Positions 42,333 through 52,646 are shown, counted from the stretch's first letter. The stretch: 64,000 nucleotides of DNA from Proteobacteria bacterium 005FR1 (GCA_026192395.1 WACF01000001.1:240879-304878), one strand, 5' to 3'. Notes: generated by a model from the letters alone, not told the origin. Translations and numbers: made by a program.

Positions 42333-44969
42333 ATGCAGCTGAAACGCCTCGCCATTCAGCAATTTCGCCAGTTCCGCGAGCCCTTCGAGCTGGTGGCACT
42401 CACGCCGGGTATCAACCTGATCCACGGCCCCAATGAATCCGGCAAAAGCACGCTGGTGCGGGCCATCCGCGCGGCTTTTTTCGAGCGCCATCGTTCCGGA
42501 ACGGTGGACGATTTGCGTCCCTGGGGCGATTCCGCGGCGGCGCCCACCATTGATCTCGAATTCGAAGCGGGCGGAAAGGAGTGGCGGCTCACCAAAAGTT
42601 TTCTGCAACGCAAACGCTGCGATCTGCAAGTCGGCACTCAGCGCTTCAGCGGCGAGGAGGCGGAAGCAAAGCTCACGGATCTGCTGGGTTACGAACAACC
42701 CCAGCGCGGCGCCAGCCAGGACAGGCACTGGGGTATTCCCGGTCTGTTGTGGGTGGAGCAGGGCACCGGCCAGGAGTTGCAGCAGTCCGTCGAACACGCG
42801 GGCGATCATTTGAAGTCCGCCCTCAACAGTTTGCTGGGCGAAGTGGCCAGCACCGGCGGCGATGACATCATCAATCAGGTGAGCGCCCAGCGCGGCGAGT
42901 TGCTCACCGGTACCGGCAAGCCCCGGGGGGAATACGATCGGATAGCCAAGCAGCGGCAGGAACTGGAGGCGCAGTTAAGCACGTTGCAGGAGCGTATCGC
43001 CACCTACCAGGCGGATGTTGACCGACTCGGAGAGTTGCGGCGCGATCATCAGCAGGACGAAGCCAACAAACCCTGGCACGTGCTATGGCAACAACACCGC
43101 CAAGCGGAGGAGCGTTTCCGACATGTCCAGCAGCGGCAACAGGAGCAGGCCCGCGAACAGCAGGCACTGGAAAGCTGTCAGCAAACACTGGGCTTGCTGG
43201 AGCAACGCCGTGAGGAAATGTCCGAGCAGGCCGCGCGCCTTCAGAAGCGGGAAAAGGAACATGAAAGCGCCTGCAAGGCACATGCAGAGCTGCAGGCACA
43301 GTCCCCGCAGCTGGAGCAGAAAGAACGCGAAGCCCAACAGGCTTACAGCGCAGCAGAAAGCGTCGTAAAGCAGGCGCGGGCACAAAGCCAGCGGGAAAAA
43401 CTGGCGCAGGATGTCCATCGTCTGCAAGCGCGGCTCGACACGCTCGCCGAAAGCATCGGCAAGGTTCGGGGCTACCAAAATGATCTCAAGTCGGCACGCG
43501 CAGAGCTCCGTGACAACACGATAGACGAGAAGGCGCTCGCGGCGCTGCGCAAAACCTGCCGCGAACTGGACGAAACCCGAATCCGCCTGCAGGTCGTGGC
43601 CACGCGCCTGCGTTATGAATTGGAAGCGGGCAGAAGTCTTTCACTCAAGGGCAAATCCCTTGAGGGCAGCGGCGAAGAACAGCTGCTGGAAGAAAGCGAG
43701 CTGCATATCCCCGGCATCGGCAAGCTGAGCATCGCGCCGGGCGGCGAGGATGTGAGCAAATTGCGCAGGCAGCTCGAGCGCCTGCAGCAGGATGAAGCCG
43801 CACAGCTCGGAAAGCTGCACGTTACCTCGCTGGAAGAGGCCGAAGCCCGGGCACAGTCCCATAGCAAAAGTCTCGAAAACCTTCGCCGACTGGAAGCCTT
43901 GCTCGAGTCCGCGGCGCCGAAGGGATTGGAGGCGCTGTGCAACGAAGAAGCCGACGTTCGAAAACAAAGGGACGATTGCCGCAGCGAACTCGATTCGCTG
44001 CCGTCGACTGAGGGAAAGACCCTGCCGCTGCGCGAGGCCGAAGCCGCGTTGCAAGCCGCGGAAAAAGCGCTTCAGAGTGCGGAAACGACCCTTCGCGAGC
44101 ACCGAACGCAGTTGGCGATGGCCCAGCAACGGCAGGAGAGTGCCAGGAAGGAATGGCAGGCGCTTGATGACGAGATCAGGGCGCCGGAACGCGAGGAAGC
44201 CGCTGAAAAACTTGCGCAGCAAATACGAAACGTTCAGCAGCAACAAAGCGCGCTCGCATCTTCTCTGCGTGAACGCCAGGCGGAGATCGACCAGGCCCAG
44301 CCGGACTTTCTGCAACAGGACATGCAGCGCCTCAGCGCCAGCGCGCAACAGGCGGAAGAGGCCCGCCGGCAACGTGCGCTGGAACTGCAAGCCCTGCAAA
44401 GCCGCCTGGAAGTTCAGGGCGCCGAAGGCCTGGAGGAAAAGTGCAACGAAGTGGCCGCCGAACTGGAGCACGCCAGCCGCCGCTACCAAGAGCTGCACCG
44501 CCGCGCCCAGGCGCTGGACCTGTTGCTGGATCTGCTACAAGACAAGCGGCAGGCGCTCACTCGTCGCCTGCAGGCCCCTTTGCAAAAACATCTGGACCGC
44601 TATCTGGCCTTGCTCTTCCCCAAAGCCCGGCTGGACGTGGACGAGAATCTGAAACCAGGGGCCTTTGAACGGGAGGGCGAATTGGGGCACATGGAGGAAC
44701 TCAGCTTCGGCGCCCGCGAACAGGTGGCTCTCCTGAGCCGGCTCGCCTACGCGGACCTGCTGAAAGAAGCCGGGCGGCCCACGCTGATCATTCTGGACGA
44801 CAGCCTGGTGCACAGCGACACGGAACGCCTCGGCCAAATGAAACGCATCCTCTTCGATGCGGCACAGCGGCATCAGATCCTGCTCTTCACCTGCCACCCG
44901 GAAAACTGGCGCGACCTGGGCGTGGCGCCACGGGATCTGCGTAGTTTGAGGAGTGAGTTTCAAAGCTGA
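42333..44969 (+). CDS. SbcC/Rad50-like SMC-type ATPase (YhaN-like)
   Basis: From the ATG at 42333, with GGAGG 7 bp upstream, the product has 878 residues. Walker A is GPNESGKSTLVRAI at the N terminus, Walker B is PTLIILDDSLVHSD near the C terminus, and long coiled coils lie between (many E, Q and R repeats). I find no CxxC zinc hook at the middle; a beta-rich insert (ELHIPGIGKLSIAPGGED) sits there. It is shorter than SbcC of E. coli (about 1,048) and nearer to YhaN-type proteins. It should tether or process DNA ends with the upstream phosphoesterase. Confidence 0.9.
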   Translation: MQLKRLAIQQFRQFREPFELVALTPGINLIHGPNESGKSTLVRAIRAAFFERHRSGTVDDLRPWGDSAAAPTIDLEFEAGGKEWRLTKSFLQRKRCDLQVGTQRFSGEEAEAKLTDLLGYEQPQRGASQDRHWGIPGLLWVEQGTGQELQQSVEHAGDHLKSALNSLLGEVASTGGDDIINQVSAQRGELLTGTGKPRGEYDRIAKQRQELEAQLSTLQERIATYQADVDRLGELRRDHQQDEANKPWHVLWQQHRQAEERFRHVQQRQQEQAREQQALESCQQTLGLLEQRREEMSEQAARLQKREKEHESACKAHAELQAQSPQLEQKEREAQQAYSAAESVVKQARAQSQREKLAQDVHRLQARLDTLAESIGKVRGYQNDLKSARAELRDNTIDEKALAALRKTCRELDETRIRLQVVATRLRYELEAGRSLSLKGKSLEGSGEEQLLEESELHIPGIGKLSIAPGGEDVSKLRRQLERLQQDEAAQLGKLHVTSLEEAEARAQSHSKSLENLRRLEALLESAAPKGLEALCNEEADVRKQRDDCRSELDSLPSTEGKTLPLREAEAALQAAEKALQSAETTLREHRTQLAMAQQRQESARKEWQALDDEIRAPEREEAAEKLAQQIRNVQQQQSALASSLRERQAEIDQAQPDFLQQDMQRLSASAQQAEEARRQRALELQALQSRLEVQGAEGLEEKCNEVAAELEHASRRYQELHRRAQALDLLLDLLQDKRQALTRRLQAPLQKHLDRYLALLFPKARLDVDENLKPGAFEREGELGHMEELSFGAREQVALLSRLAYADLLKEAGRPTLIILDDSLVHSDTERLGQMKRILFDAAQRHQILLFTCHPENWRDLGVAPRDLRSLRSEFQS

Positions 44970-45081
44970 GTTCGTCGTCGTGAACTCTAGAAGTTGCAAG
45001 CTGAACATTGCCGATAACGAATCGAAGTATAGTCGCATGTGATATTCGGCAAGACACCCATCATTGTAGGGGGATAGACCG

Positions 45082-46182
45082 ATGTACCAAATCGACACTG
45101 GCCACAATACCATTCAGGCTTTGCAGAGAAAGGACTTTTCCGAACTTGGTTTTCGTGAGCGAGAGCACCTGCAGGAATGGTTGGCGGCTAACCCGCAGGC
45201 ACTCGGCGAAGATCTACTTATCATCCAGAAAGAGTTCGACGGATTCACGGACACCCGGGAGCGGCTGGATTTGTTGGCCTTGGACAAGTCGGGCAACCTC
45301 GTGGTCATCGAAAACAAGCTCGACGACTCAGGGCGGGATGTCGTCTGGCAGGCACTGAAATATGCTTCCTATTGTTCCAGTCTGAGTAAACGCCAAATCG
45401 CGGATATATATCAGAGCTACTTGGATAAGCAAGGAGTGAGCGAAAGTGCCGAGAACAAAATTGTAGAATTCTACGGTGAAGCTGAGTTTCAGGAGCTGAT
45501 ACTCAATAGTGGGCAAGGCCAGCGGATCATCTTTGTGGCGGCAAACTTCCGCAAGGAAGTCACATCGACGGCGCTCTGGCTTCGTAGCCATCGCATCGAT
45601 ATTCGGTGTATTCGCGCGACTGCTCATGCACTTGGAGAATCGCTTTTCTTGTCGCTTGACCAGATTATTCCGGTGAAAGAAGCCGAGGAGTACATGATCA
45701 GCATCAATGAAAAGGAAGAGCAGGAGCGGGTGGACAAAACTGAATCGCCGAAGAGGCTTCATGTCCGCCGCGCATTTTGGGAGCAGTTTCTACCGCAGTT
45801 ACAGGAAAGCGGCATACGCGTGTTTTCTGACGCAGTTCCCGCCACCACCCGTAATTTACGTCAGCCTCTTCCGGGGCGTGGGCTATTTGTGGTTTTGGAG
45901 TTCAAACAGCACGAGTTGGAAGTTCGCCTTGTGTTCAGGGGGAAGTCGGGTCTTTCTGTTTATAACAGGCTTGATCTGGCGCAGTTGCGAGAAGGCTTCG
46001 GTATGGATCTGGAAGATATCGACGTAAGAGGAAAGGCCCGCAAATTATCGTCTCGCAACAAGATCAGTGCTTTCGATGAATCGAATTGGCCAGTTTGCAA
46101 TGACTGGCTCATTACCACGCTTGGCAAGCTCCTCGATGCAGCGAGACCGGAGTTCCGGAAGCTAGATATCTCTATCCCTTAA
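45082..46182 (+). CDS. DUF4268-type protein with N-terminal nuclease-like domain
   Basis: The product has 366 residues; GGGGGATAGACCG precedes the start. The N-terminal part has the NucS/DUF91-like active site RLDLLALDKSGNLVVIENKLDD, with D63 and E77-N-K79, followed by WQALKYASYC with a conserved Gln. The C-terminal part (RRAFWEQFLPQL...) resembles DUF4268. Nuclease residues are intact, so a DNA-directed role, probably defence or repair, is likely. It stands alone before a bidirectional terminator. Confidence 0.83.
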   Translation: MYQIDTGHNTIQALQRKDFSELGFREREHLQEWLAANPQALGEDLLIIQKEFDGFTDTRERLDLLALDKSGNLVVIENKLDDSGRDVVWQALKYASYCSSLSKRQIADIYQSYLDKQGVSESAENKIVEFYGEAEFQELILNSGQGQRIIFVAANFRKEVTSTALWLRSHRIDIRCIRATAHALGESLFLSLDQIIPVKEAEEYMISINEKEEQERVDKTESPKRLHVRRAFWEQFLPQLQESGIRVFSDAVPATTRNLRQPLPGRGLFVVLEFKQHELEVRLVFRGKSGLSVYNRLDLAQLREGFGMDLEDIDVRGKARKLSSRNKISAFDESNWPVCNDWLITTLGKLLDAARPEFRKLDISIP

Positions 46183-46247
46183 CCTTCGGTTGTCGCGGTT
46201 CCGGCGAGAGCATGTCTTCGAAAGCCATCATGATGGCGCATCGAGAC

Positions 46248-46281
46248 TCCCAAACTGGGACCTAAGGTTCCCAACTTGGGA
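46248..46281. promoter_or_regulatory. Two 13-bp palindromes spaced 21 bp
   Basis: TCCCAAACTGGGA (46248-46260) and TCCCAACTTGGGA (46269-46281) are near-identical palindromes with centres 21 bp apart, two helical turns. They lie in the gap between the DUF4268 gene and the terminator. The form suggests paired dimer binding sites, or a repeat capable of cruciform; the regulator is unknown. Confidence 0.45.
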
Positions 46282-46314
46282 CTCGTTGGTGGACTAGCCA
46301 CAACATAAAAAAAA

Positions 46315-46342
46315 AGCCCCGCCGGCTTCCACCGGCGGGGCT
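46315..46342. terminator. Bidirectional intrinsic terminator
   Basis: AGCCCCGCCGG (46315-46325) and CCGGCGGGGCT (46332-46342) form an 11-bp stem with loop CTTCCA. A run of A precedes (46307-46315) and a run of T follows (46342-46347), so it can stop both the DUF4268 transcript and the minus-strand fusA transcript, whose stop codon is 18 bp away. Confidence 0.95.
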
Positions 46343-46364
46343 TTTTTCATAGCGCTGGAACTAC

Positions 46365-48455
46365 TTACTTCGCAGCAGCAGCCTTACGCTCTTTCACCTT
46401 CGCAATGATCGCATCAGACACATTGGTCGGGCACGGGGCGTAGTGCGCGAACTCCATGGAGAACTGGCCGCGGCCAGAGGTCATGGTGCGCAGGGTGCTG
46501 ATGTAGCCGAACATTTCAGACAGCGGCACGTTGGCTTTCACGTGGATGCCAGTAGCGGTCGGTTCTTGGTCGGTGATCATGCCGCGGCGACGGTTGAGGT
46601 CACCGATCACGTCGCCGACGTGATCTTCGGGTGCGTACACATCCACTCGCATGACGGGCTCGAGCATTTGCGGGCCGGCCTTCGGCATGGACTGACGGAA
46701 CGCGCCTTTGGCGGCGATCTCGAACGCAATCGCCGAGGAGTCAACCGCGTGGTAGGCACCGTCGAACAGCTCTACTTCTACGTCCAGCACGGGGAAGCCA
46801 GCCAGGGGGCCGGTGTCCATCATGTTGCGGAAGCCTTTCTCGATGGCCGGGAAGAATTCCTTCGGAACGTTACCACCCACTACTGTTGAGGTGAACTTGA
46901 AGCCGCTGTTGGCTTCGCCGGGCTTGATTCGGTAGTCGATCTTACCGTACTGACCAGAACCACCAGATTGCTTCTTGTGGGTGTAGCTGTCTTCGATCTG
47001 CTGGGTGATGGTCTCGCGGTAGGCAACCTGAGGCTGTCCGACGATCAGTTCAACGCCGTAGGTGCGCTTGAGGATGTCTACCTTGATGTCCAGGTGCAAT
47101 TCACCCATTCCCTTCAGAATGGTTTCGCCGGACTCGACGTCGGTTTCCACTCGGAAGCTGGGATCTTCGGCCACCATTTTGCCGATGGCGATGCCCAGTT
47201 TCTCCATGGACCCTTTGTCTTTCGGCTCTACCGAGATCGAGATTACAGGATCGGGGAATACCATCGCTTCCAGCGTACAGGGAGCAGTGGGCGCGCAGAG
47301 GGTATGGCCCGTCTGAACGTTTTTCAGGCCCACGATGGCGATGATGTCGCCGGCTTGGGCGTGGGTCAGTTCGTTGCGTTCATCCGCCTGCATTTCCACC
47401 ATGCGGCCAACACGTTCGGTTTTACCGGTGAACGAGTTAAGGATGGTGTCGCCCTTGTTCAATTTACCAGAGTAAATACGAACGAAGGTCAGAGCGCCGA
47501 AGCGGTCTTCCATGATCTTGAACGCCAGCGCGCGGAAGGGCTCGTCGGCAGACACGATGGCGTACTTGCCGGTGGGGTTGCCTTCTTCGTCGGTCAGGGG
47601 CTGCGGATTGACTTCGTGCGGAGCGGGCAGGTAGTCCACAACCGCGTCCAGCAGCAGCTGCATGCCTTTGTTCTTGAAGGCGGAGCCGCAGTAGGTAGGG
47701 AAGAAAGCCAGTTCCAGAGTACCTTTACGGATGCAACGCTTGATGTCGTCGATCGAGGGTTCTTCGCCCTCCATGTAGGCCATCATCACGTCGTCGTCCA
47801 TCTCCACGGCGCTTTCGATCAGCTGTTCGCGGTACTTCTCCACATCATCGACCATGTCGGCCGGAATGTCGGTGATTTTATAGTTTTCCGGCTGTCCGGT
47901 TTCGTCCCATACGTAGGCTTGGCGAGTCAGCAGATCCACCACACCAGAGAATTCGTCTTCGCGGCCGATCGGCAGGGTCATGATCAGCGGGTGAGCGCCC
48001 AGGACTTTCTTGACCTGGTTGGTTACTCGGAGGAAGTCCGCACCGATACGGTCGAGCTTGTTAACGAAGATCAGGCGCGAAACCTTGGATTCGTTGGCAT
48101 AGCGCCAGTTGGTTTCGGACTGGGGTTCCACACCGCCGGACCCACAGAATACGCCGATACCGCCGTCCAGTACTTTCAGCGAGCGGTACACTTCCACGGT
48201 GAAGTCCACGTGCCCGGGGGTGTCGATAACATTGAAGCGGTGGCCTTTCCAGAAGCAGCTAACGGCCGCTGACTGAATGGTAATACCTCGCTCGGCTTCC
48301 TGCTCCATGAAGTCGGTGGTGGATTCACCTTCGTGAACCTCGCCGATCTTGTGGATTCGGCCAGTCAGCTTGAGGATTCGCTCGGTTGTGGTGGTCTTGC
48401 CGGCATCAACGTGGGCGAAGATACCAATGTTTCGGTACAGGGATAGGTCGGTCAT
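46365..48455 (-). CDS. fusA: Elongation factor G, second gammaproteobacterial type (EF-G2)
   Basis: The product has 696 residues. G motifs are [18 protein letters not shown], the switch region [23 protein letters not shown] and NKLD. Domains II-V continue to the end, with [12 protein letters not shown]. It catalyses ribosome translocation with GTP. The wording ([32 protein letters not shown]) matches the EF-G2 paralogue found outside the str operon in Pseudomonas and Vibrio better than the main EF-G, and indeed no rpsL, rpsG or tuf is nearby. It is a single-gene unit ending at a strong terminator. Confidence 0.95.
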   Translation of the reverse strand: MTDLSLYRNIGIFAHVDAGKTTTTERILKLTGRIHKIGEVHEGESTTDFMEQEAERGITIQSAAVSCFWKGHRFNVIDTPGHVDFTVEVYRSLKVLDGGIGVFCGSGGVEPQSETNWRYANESKVSRLIFVNKLDRIGADFLRVTNQVKKVLGAHPLIMTLPIGREDEFSGVVDLLTRQAYVWDETGQPENYKITDIPADMVDDVEKYREQLIESAVEMDDDVMMAYMEGEEPSIDDIKRCIRKGTLELAFFPTYCGSAFKNKGMQLLLDAVVDYLPAPHEVNPQPLTDEEGNPTGKYAIVSADEPFRALAFKIMEDRFGALTFVRIYSGKLNKGDTILNSFTGKTERVGRMVEMQADERNELTHAQAGDIIAIVGLKNVQTGHTLCAPTAPCTLEAMVFPDPVISISVEPKDKGSMEKLGIAIGKMVAEDPSFRVETDVESGETILKGMGELHLDIKVDILKRTYGVELIVGQPQVAYRETITQQIEDSYTHKKQSGGSGQYGKIDYRIKPGEANSGFKFTSTVVGGNVPKEFFPAIEKGFRNMMDTGPLAGFPVLDVEVELFDGAYHAVDSSAIAFEIAAKGAFRQSMPKAGPQMLEPVMRVDVYAPEDHVGDVIGDLNRRRGMITDQEPTATGIHVKANVPLSEMFGYISTLRTMTSGRGQFSMEFAHYAPCPTNVSDAIIAKVKERKAAAAK

Positions 48456-48637
48456 AAAGCTCTCTGAACGAGGGGTTGAAACGAGGGTTACAAGAGGGGC
48501 TAAAAATTGGGCGACAATATACAGGTATCCGCGCCCAAACTGTTGGATTTTTTTGAAAGTCTTGCAAAAAACAGCCGTTTAGGCGCCCGAATCATGGCTT
48601 GAAGGGCTGTATCGCCGGTTGGTGGGCTGGCGAGACG

Positions 48638-49744
48638 CTATGAGAGTCGACCCTGCCGTCGAAAAAGTCGCCTCCCCGGTATCCATTGCAAGATCCCGAA
48701 GGTGATCAGAGTGGCCAGCAGCCATTCCGGAACCCGCAAAAGGTAGCTCGCCATCAGCCGAAGTGCATCGCCCTTGTAGGCGATTTTGCTGACCCGGGCG
48801 CTGTACTTGACGAAGGCCGGCGCGCCGGTCTTGTTAAGCAGCTTCAGGCCTTCCCCACCGTAGGTGGAGGCCAGCTTGATGCTGTGTTTCCCGAAGGTAG
48901 GGACCTGCTTGCTCATGTCCACAGCCAGGTCGCCGCCGACCCGGTAAAGCGTGGTGCTCTGGTTGCCAAACTGCCGGGCGAAGCCGGACATGCGGCGCAG
49001 GGACTTCGCGTCGGTGGTTTTGCCGAGCAGGGTCAGACCGCCGCGGGTGGTTGCCAGGGTGTTTACGTCCCGCAGCACACCGGCCACATTACCGACGCTT
49101 CTGGATTCGCCGGCGGCTTTTGAGCCCTGGACCAGCGATCGCGCGAGCCAGGGGGGCAGTTTGCCGACTTTCCGGGCAGCCTTGCTGGCGATGATTCCAC
49201 CCTTTACGGCGGTACTGCCAAGCAGCACGGGTGCGGCCGCGCCGCCCGTCGCGGCGGTACCGGAGGCGCTGACGATTTGAACGGCGCTGGCGGCCAGTCC
49301 GAGTGAGGCGAGCGCAACCAGAACCTCATCCGTTTCCTCTCCTCTGGATTTTTTCATCGCCTGAATCGCCAGATCCCGTATATCGCCGAACACGAAAAAG
49401 TCGCTGGCCACGGCGGCGGTCATTCCGCTGGTTTCATCGCTGGTTCCGGTGAGCAGGCCTTCGGATACCTTGCTGGCCTGGTAGGACCAGCTGTTACGTA
49501 CCGCGGCTATTTGCCGGTAGAGGGTCTGAGCCTCGGGATCGCTACGGACGTAGTCGTATTCCATGAAGAAGTCGAGGTGGTCGGCCGCCTCGGCGTAGCG
49601 CTCCTGGTCGACCAGGCTGCGCGTCTCGGGCACCGGATCGATCCGGTTCATCGCCAGAAAGGCGAGCTCGGTCCGTTGCCATAGCGCGCCGGCGGCGACG
49701 ATGGCGACCAGGGTTAGCAGGAGTTTGAAAGGGAGTTTGATCAT
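48638..49744 (-). CDS. Hypothetical membrane-anchored protein
   Basis: From the ATG at 49744 the product has 368 residues; an upstream frame to 49837 has no ribosome site. An N-terminal membrane helix (LPFKLLLTLVAIVAAGALW) is followed by a periplasmic part with a helical region. A Gly/Ala-rich stretch (AAVQIVSASGTAATGGAAAPVLLGS) and a C-terminal helix (WLLATLITFGILQWI) with a basic tail RRLFRRQGRLS follow. I recognise no family. It is downstream of no obvious partner and lies between fusA and the protease fusion gene on the same strand. Confidence 0.7.
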   Translation of the reverse strand: MIKLPFKLLLTLVAIVAAGALWQRTELAFLAMNRIDPVPETRSLVDQERYAEAADHLDFFMEYDYVRSDPEAQTLYRQIAAVRNSWSYQASKVSEGLLTGTSDETSGMTAAVASDFFVFGDIRDLAIQAMKKSRGEETDEVLVALASLGLAASAVQIVSASGTAATGGAAAPVLLGSTAVKGGIIASKAARKVGKLPPWLARSLVQGSKAAGESRSVGNVAGVLRDVNTLATTRGGLTLLGKTTDAKSLRRMSGFARQFGNQSTTLYRVGGDLAVDMSKQVPTFGKHSIKLASTYGGEGLKLLNKTGAPAFVKYSARVSKIAYKGDALRLMASYLLRVPEWLLATLITFGILQWIPGRRLFRRQGRLS

Positions 49745-49985
49745 GGATAACGTCGAATCGCGGAGCCCTTGAGTGTAGCAGCGGGTAGTGCGGGCGGGAT
49801 GGACCCGTTTTCGGTTTTCGAGGGTCTTTGACAGCATTGGTTGGCTTCAGTGCCACTGCTCTCCAGTCGCTCCGTTTAGCCGGCAGATAGTGAGTCGTGG
49901 CTTCAGCATTGTAGCCTGGAAGGAGTGGTGAGAACCCCAGGATTGGGTCCCGGGACTGCGCTTCGCTCCACCCATACTGCGGGCG

Positions 49986-51806
49986 CTAATACACCAAATC
50001 CGCCGGCTTGAACGGCCTAGCCGGCGCCTTCCCCAAAATCCTCTTGAGCATATCGTTCATCGTATCCGGGTCATTGTCGAACCCGCCGTGACTCATGGCC
50101 GCGGTCCGAGAACCTTTTTTCCCTTGGCTGTAGGCGAAGGTTACCGGCAGACCTGCAATATCCAGCTCTTTGTTGAACTTCTGCATGCCCAGCAGGGGAG
50201 CGACCGGGCTTTCCTCGAAAGCGCGGGCGACCAGGTAGAGCAACGACTTGCCATAGACCTTCGCGACATGGTCGTCCTGTTCCAGTTGGTCGGTCAGGTT
50301 GTAGATGACGAGATCTTTGATCACTTTCGATTTAAGTAGCGGGACGTAGTGAGTCTCGAAGAGTTTGTTGGTGGCGGCGGGCGCGAGCAGTGAACAGCTG
50401 TTGATGATCAGCTCGTCGAACAAGGCGGCGGCGCGGGCGAGGGCATGAGCGTGCAGGATGGCGCCGGTGGAGTGGCCGGCCACGTGGATGCCGATTTTCC
50501 GATCCAGGCCCGTGATGGTGCTGATGAGGCGTTTCAGCACGTCGGCGCCGTCGGCGGTGTTTTTGGTAAAGGGCGCTCGGGCTCCGTACTTCATTTCTCG
50601 CCAGAGCGCGCGGCCGACTCGCCGCGAGAGGTTTTCGATACGGCGATCAAACCAGTCGCGAACGCCGCCGGCGAGCATTTCCGCTTCGCTGCGTTTGCCG
50701 GCAACCACATCTTTCAGTTCTTCACCGAGGCCAGTGTCGTACATGAAATGGAAGGGATAGATTCCGTTCTCGAGAAAGATGTCCTTCATCGCGGCAATAC
50801 GTCGCGCGCAGTCCTTGGTGCTGTTGAGACCGCCGTGGGCGTATAGCAGCAGGTGATCGTAGTCGCGGGTTTGCAGCTGATGAGTGATCAGCTCCATCTG
50901 CTGAGCGTTGCTCCAATAGCGTTCTTTGTCATGGTACTTGCCATCATCCAGATGCACGAAGTGATGCTGAATGACCTGCCGCGGTACGGAGCCAATTCCG
51001 GCGCGACGGTTTGCGGGCGAGTCGTTGCCGACGACGACACCGGACGAGAAGATTTGCGGAGTGGGCAGGGCCAGTTGCACCGCCCATGCGTCCATGGCGT
51101 TTTTGGCCCAGTCTTCATACAGCCACAGGGCGAGTCCGCCTTTTCCCCACCCGCCTTCTCCCCAGGAGTTTTGCACCCAGAAACCTTTGTGGTTGTAGCC
51201 GACGATGGCGAAGGCATGACCGCCCACGCGGGTGGTGCGCAGCGGAATGTACTCGTCGCCGTCTTTGTCTGTCTTGGTTTTGAACCAGCCTTTGTGAACT
51301 TTGGCCGAGGCGTAGATCACGCCGACCTCATTGAGCGCTGAATGAAAGTCGGTGATGTCCGGCCGAATGCGGTAGTAGGCTCCGACCGTTCGGCAGCGCG
51401 CGTCGGCGGCGACTTTCGGCGTAATGACGAAGGACTCCCCTCGAAAGGCATCGTCCTCCAGTTCTTCAAGACAGACGCCGGTGTTTTTCCAGCCTTTGAT
51501 CGCACCGCGACAGCTTGAACCTTCGTAATCTTCCCCGGCCCACTCGTCGTAACGGCGGGCGAAGGTGTAAAGCATCCGGGGGCTAACCCGCAGCTCTTTG
51601 CGCTGGAACCGGTAGAGGAGGTTGATCGTTGCAGCCAGGCCAAAACCGGTACACGCACCTTCATCCCCCTGATCGAGAATGTGCAGGTTACCCGGAGGGT
51701 GCATGCATTCTTTGAGGGGGCTTAGAGAGGGTTCGTAGTAGCGGTCCCGGAAATCCGGGGGATCGGCTTGGACGTTGAGTGCAGATTGGCTGATGGGTTG
51801 AGCCAT
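49986..51806 (-). CDS. Papain-like cysteine protease fused to an alpha/beta hydrolase
   Basis: The product has 606 residues; the ribosome site TAAGGAA precedes the ATG at 51806. Residues 1-240 form a C1-family protease: oxyanion Q46 and nucleophile C52 in LDQGDEGACTGFGLA, H197 in GGHAFAIVGY, and N213 in VQNSWGEGGWG. Residues about 310-600 form an alpha/beta hydrolase with the oxyanion element YAHGGLNS (322-329) and nucleophile S446 in VAGHSTGAI. No signal peptide or prodomain is seen, so it seems to act in the cytoplasm or by a non-Sec route. Both active sites look intact. Substrates are unknown. Confidence 0.88.
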   Translation of the reverse strand: MAQPISQSALNVQADPPDFRDRYYEPSLSPLKECMHPPGNLHILDQGDEGACTGFGLAATINLLYRFQRKELRVSPRMLYTFARRYDEWAGEDYEGSSCRGAIKGWKNTGVCLEELEDDAFRGESFVITPKVAADARCRTVGAYYRIRPDITDFHSALNEVGVIYASAKVHKGWFKTKTDKDGDEYIPLRTTRVGGHAFAIVGYNHKGFWVQNSWGEGGWGKGGLALWLYEDWAKNAMDAWAVQLALPTPQIFSSGVVVGNDSPANRRAGIGSVPRQVIQHHFVHLDDGKYHDKERYWSNAQQMELITHQLQTRDYDHLLLYAHGGLNSTKDCARRIAAMKDIFLENGIYPFHFMYDTGLGEELKDVVAGKRSEAEMLAGGVRDWFDRRIENLSRRVGRALWREMKYGARAPFTKNTADGADVLKRLISTITGLDRKIGIHVAGHSTGAILHAHALARAAALFDELIINSCSLLAPAATNKLFETHYVPLLKSKVIKDLVIYNLTDQLEQDDHVAKVYGKSLLYLVARAFEESPVAPLLGMQKFNKELDIAGLPVTFAYSQGKKGSRTAAMSHGGFDNDPDTMNDMLKRILGKAPARPFKPADLVY

Positions 51807-52184
51807 GGTTGTTTCCTTACGAGTCGTTATTCGAATCCTTCGCGCTCATGCTGGCGCGTGAACGACTTTAGAAGCTGTGGCTGAGCTTGGAAAGATGGAG
51901 GCTTGGACGTTGGCCAGCGACAATGACCGCCTGTCGCTTACCGAAGAGGCGCTTAAGAGGTGTGGCGGTCGGCCTGTGGGCGAAAACGTCCAAGTTTCGG
52001 GGTCGATTTGACGTGTTTTGCAACATTTGCAAGCGATTGGCCTTGGCGGGAGTCGAGCCCTGTAACTGCGAAACTGCGCTGTGACGGGGTCTGCCGGGAA
52101 GTTGAAGGGGCCCTGGCACAATTGCTGCGTTACAGCAGCTAACCGCTCAGTTTGAGCGCAATTCACTGCAGCGGAGGAATGGCT
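51807..52184. other. Intergenic region between protease fusion and small secreted protein
   Basis: The 378 bp contain short frames only, without ribosome sites or recognisable motifs. The two flanking genes diverge from here, so it should hold both promoters; I could not place them with confidence. No RNA gene was recognised. Confidence 0.5.
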
Positions 52185-52610
52185 ATGAAAACTATGCAGG
52201 CCATATCACTCGCAATGGTCACCGTTTTGGCGCCCGCCCTTGGACAGGCGGAGCAAGAAGCGATGCCGGTCGGCAGCGTGAACCATCTGTTGGACAATGC
52301 AGGGAAGTACGTCAACGAGCGCATCACCGTCCCGGGGGAAGTCGAAGAGCTCCTGGATCCGCGCACCTTCGTATTGGAGAGCGGCGGAATCTTCATGGAT
52401 GAAGTGACTGTGGTCGTCCCCAAGGGCACGAAGGGATTTAATCCAGCGCTTTTGCGCGAAGACTCCGATATACGAGTCACTGGCACTGTTCGCCAGGCTT
52501 CTGCGGTCGACATCGAACAGGAGCTGGATTTCAAATTCGCCCCGGCGATCAAAATCGAGCTGGATTCTGCGGATACTTACCTTGTAGCGGAAACGATCGA
52601 AGCCCGGTAG
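52185..52610 (+). CDS. Hypothetical small periplasmic protein
   Basis: The product has 141 residues from the ATG at 52185, which stands 7 bp after GGAGG; an ATG at 52179 is too close to that site. Residues 1-20 form a signal peptide ending AALGQA-like (LAPALGQA). The mature part (YVNERITVPGEVEELLDPRTFVLE...DSDIRVTGTVRQ) looks like an OB-fold beta barrel of the kind found in small periplasmic proteins. I know no function for it. Confidence 0.75.
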   Translation: MKTMQAISLAMVTVLAPALGQAEQEAMPVGSVNHLLDNAGKYVNERITVPGEVEELLDPRTFVLESGGIFMDEVTVVVPKGTKGFNPALLREDSDIRVTGTVRQASAVDIEQELDFKFAPAIKIELDSADTYLVAETIEAR

Positions 52611-52621
52611 CCACTGAGCTT

Positions 52622-52646
52622 GCCGCCCGGATCAGATCCGGGCGGC
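52622..52646. terminator. Hairpin between convergent genes
   Basis: GCCGCCCGGAT / ATCCGGGCGGC form an 11-bp perfect stem with loop CAG between two convergent genes. There is no T tract, so its terminator role is inferred from position and stem strength only. Confidence 0.5.

Noticed and set aside
46968..48272. 434-codon open frame opposite fusA
   Set aside because: Shadow frame of a conserved gene, without ribosome site or family signature.
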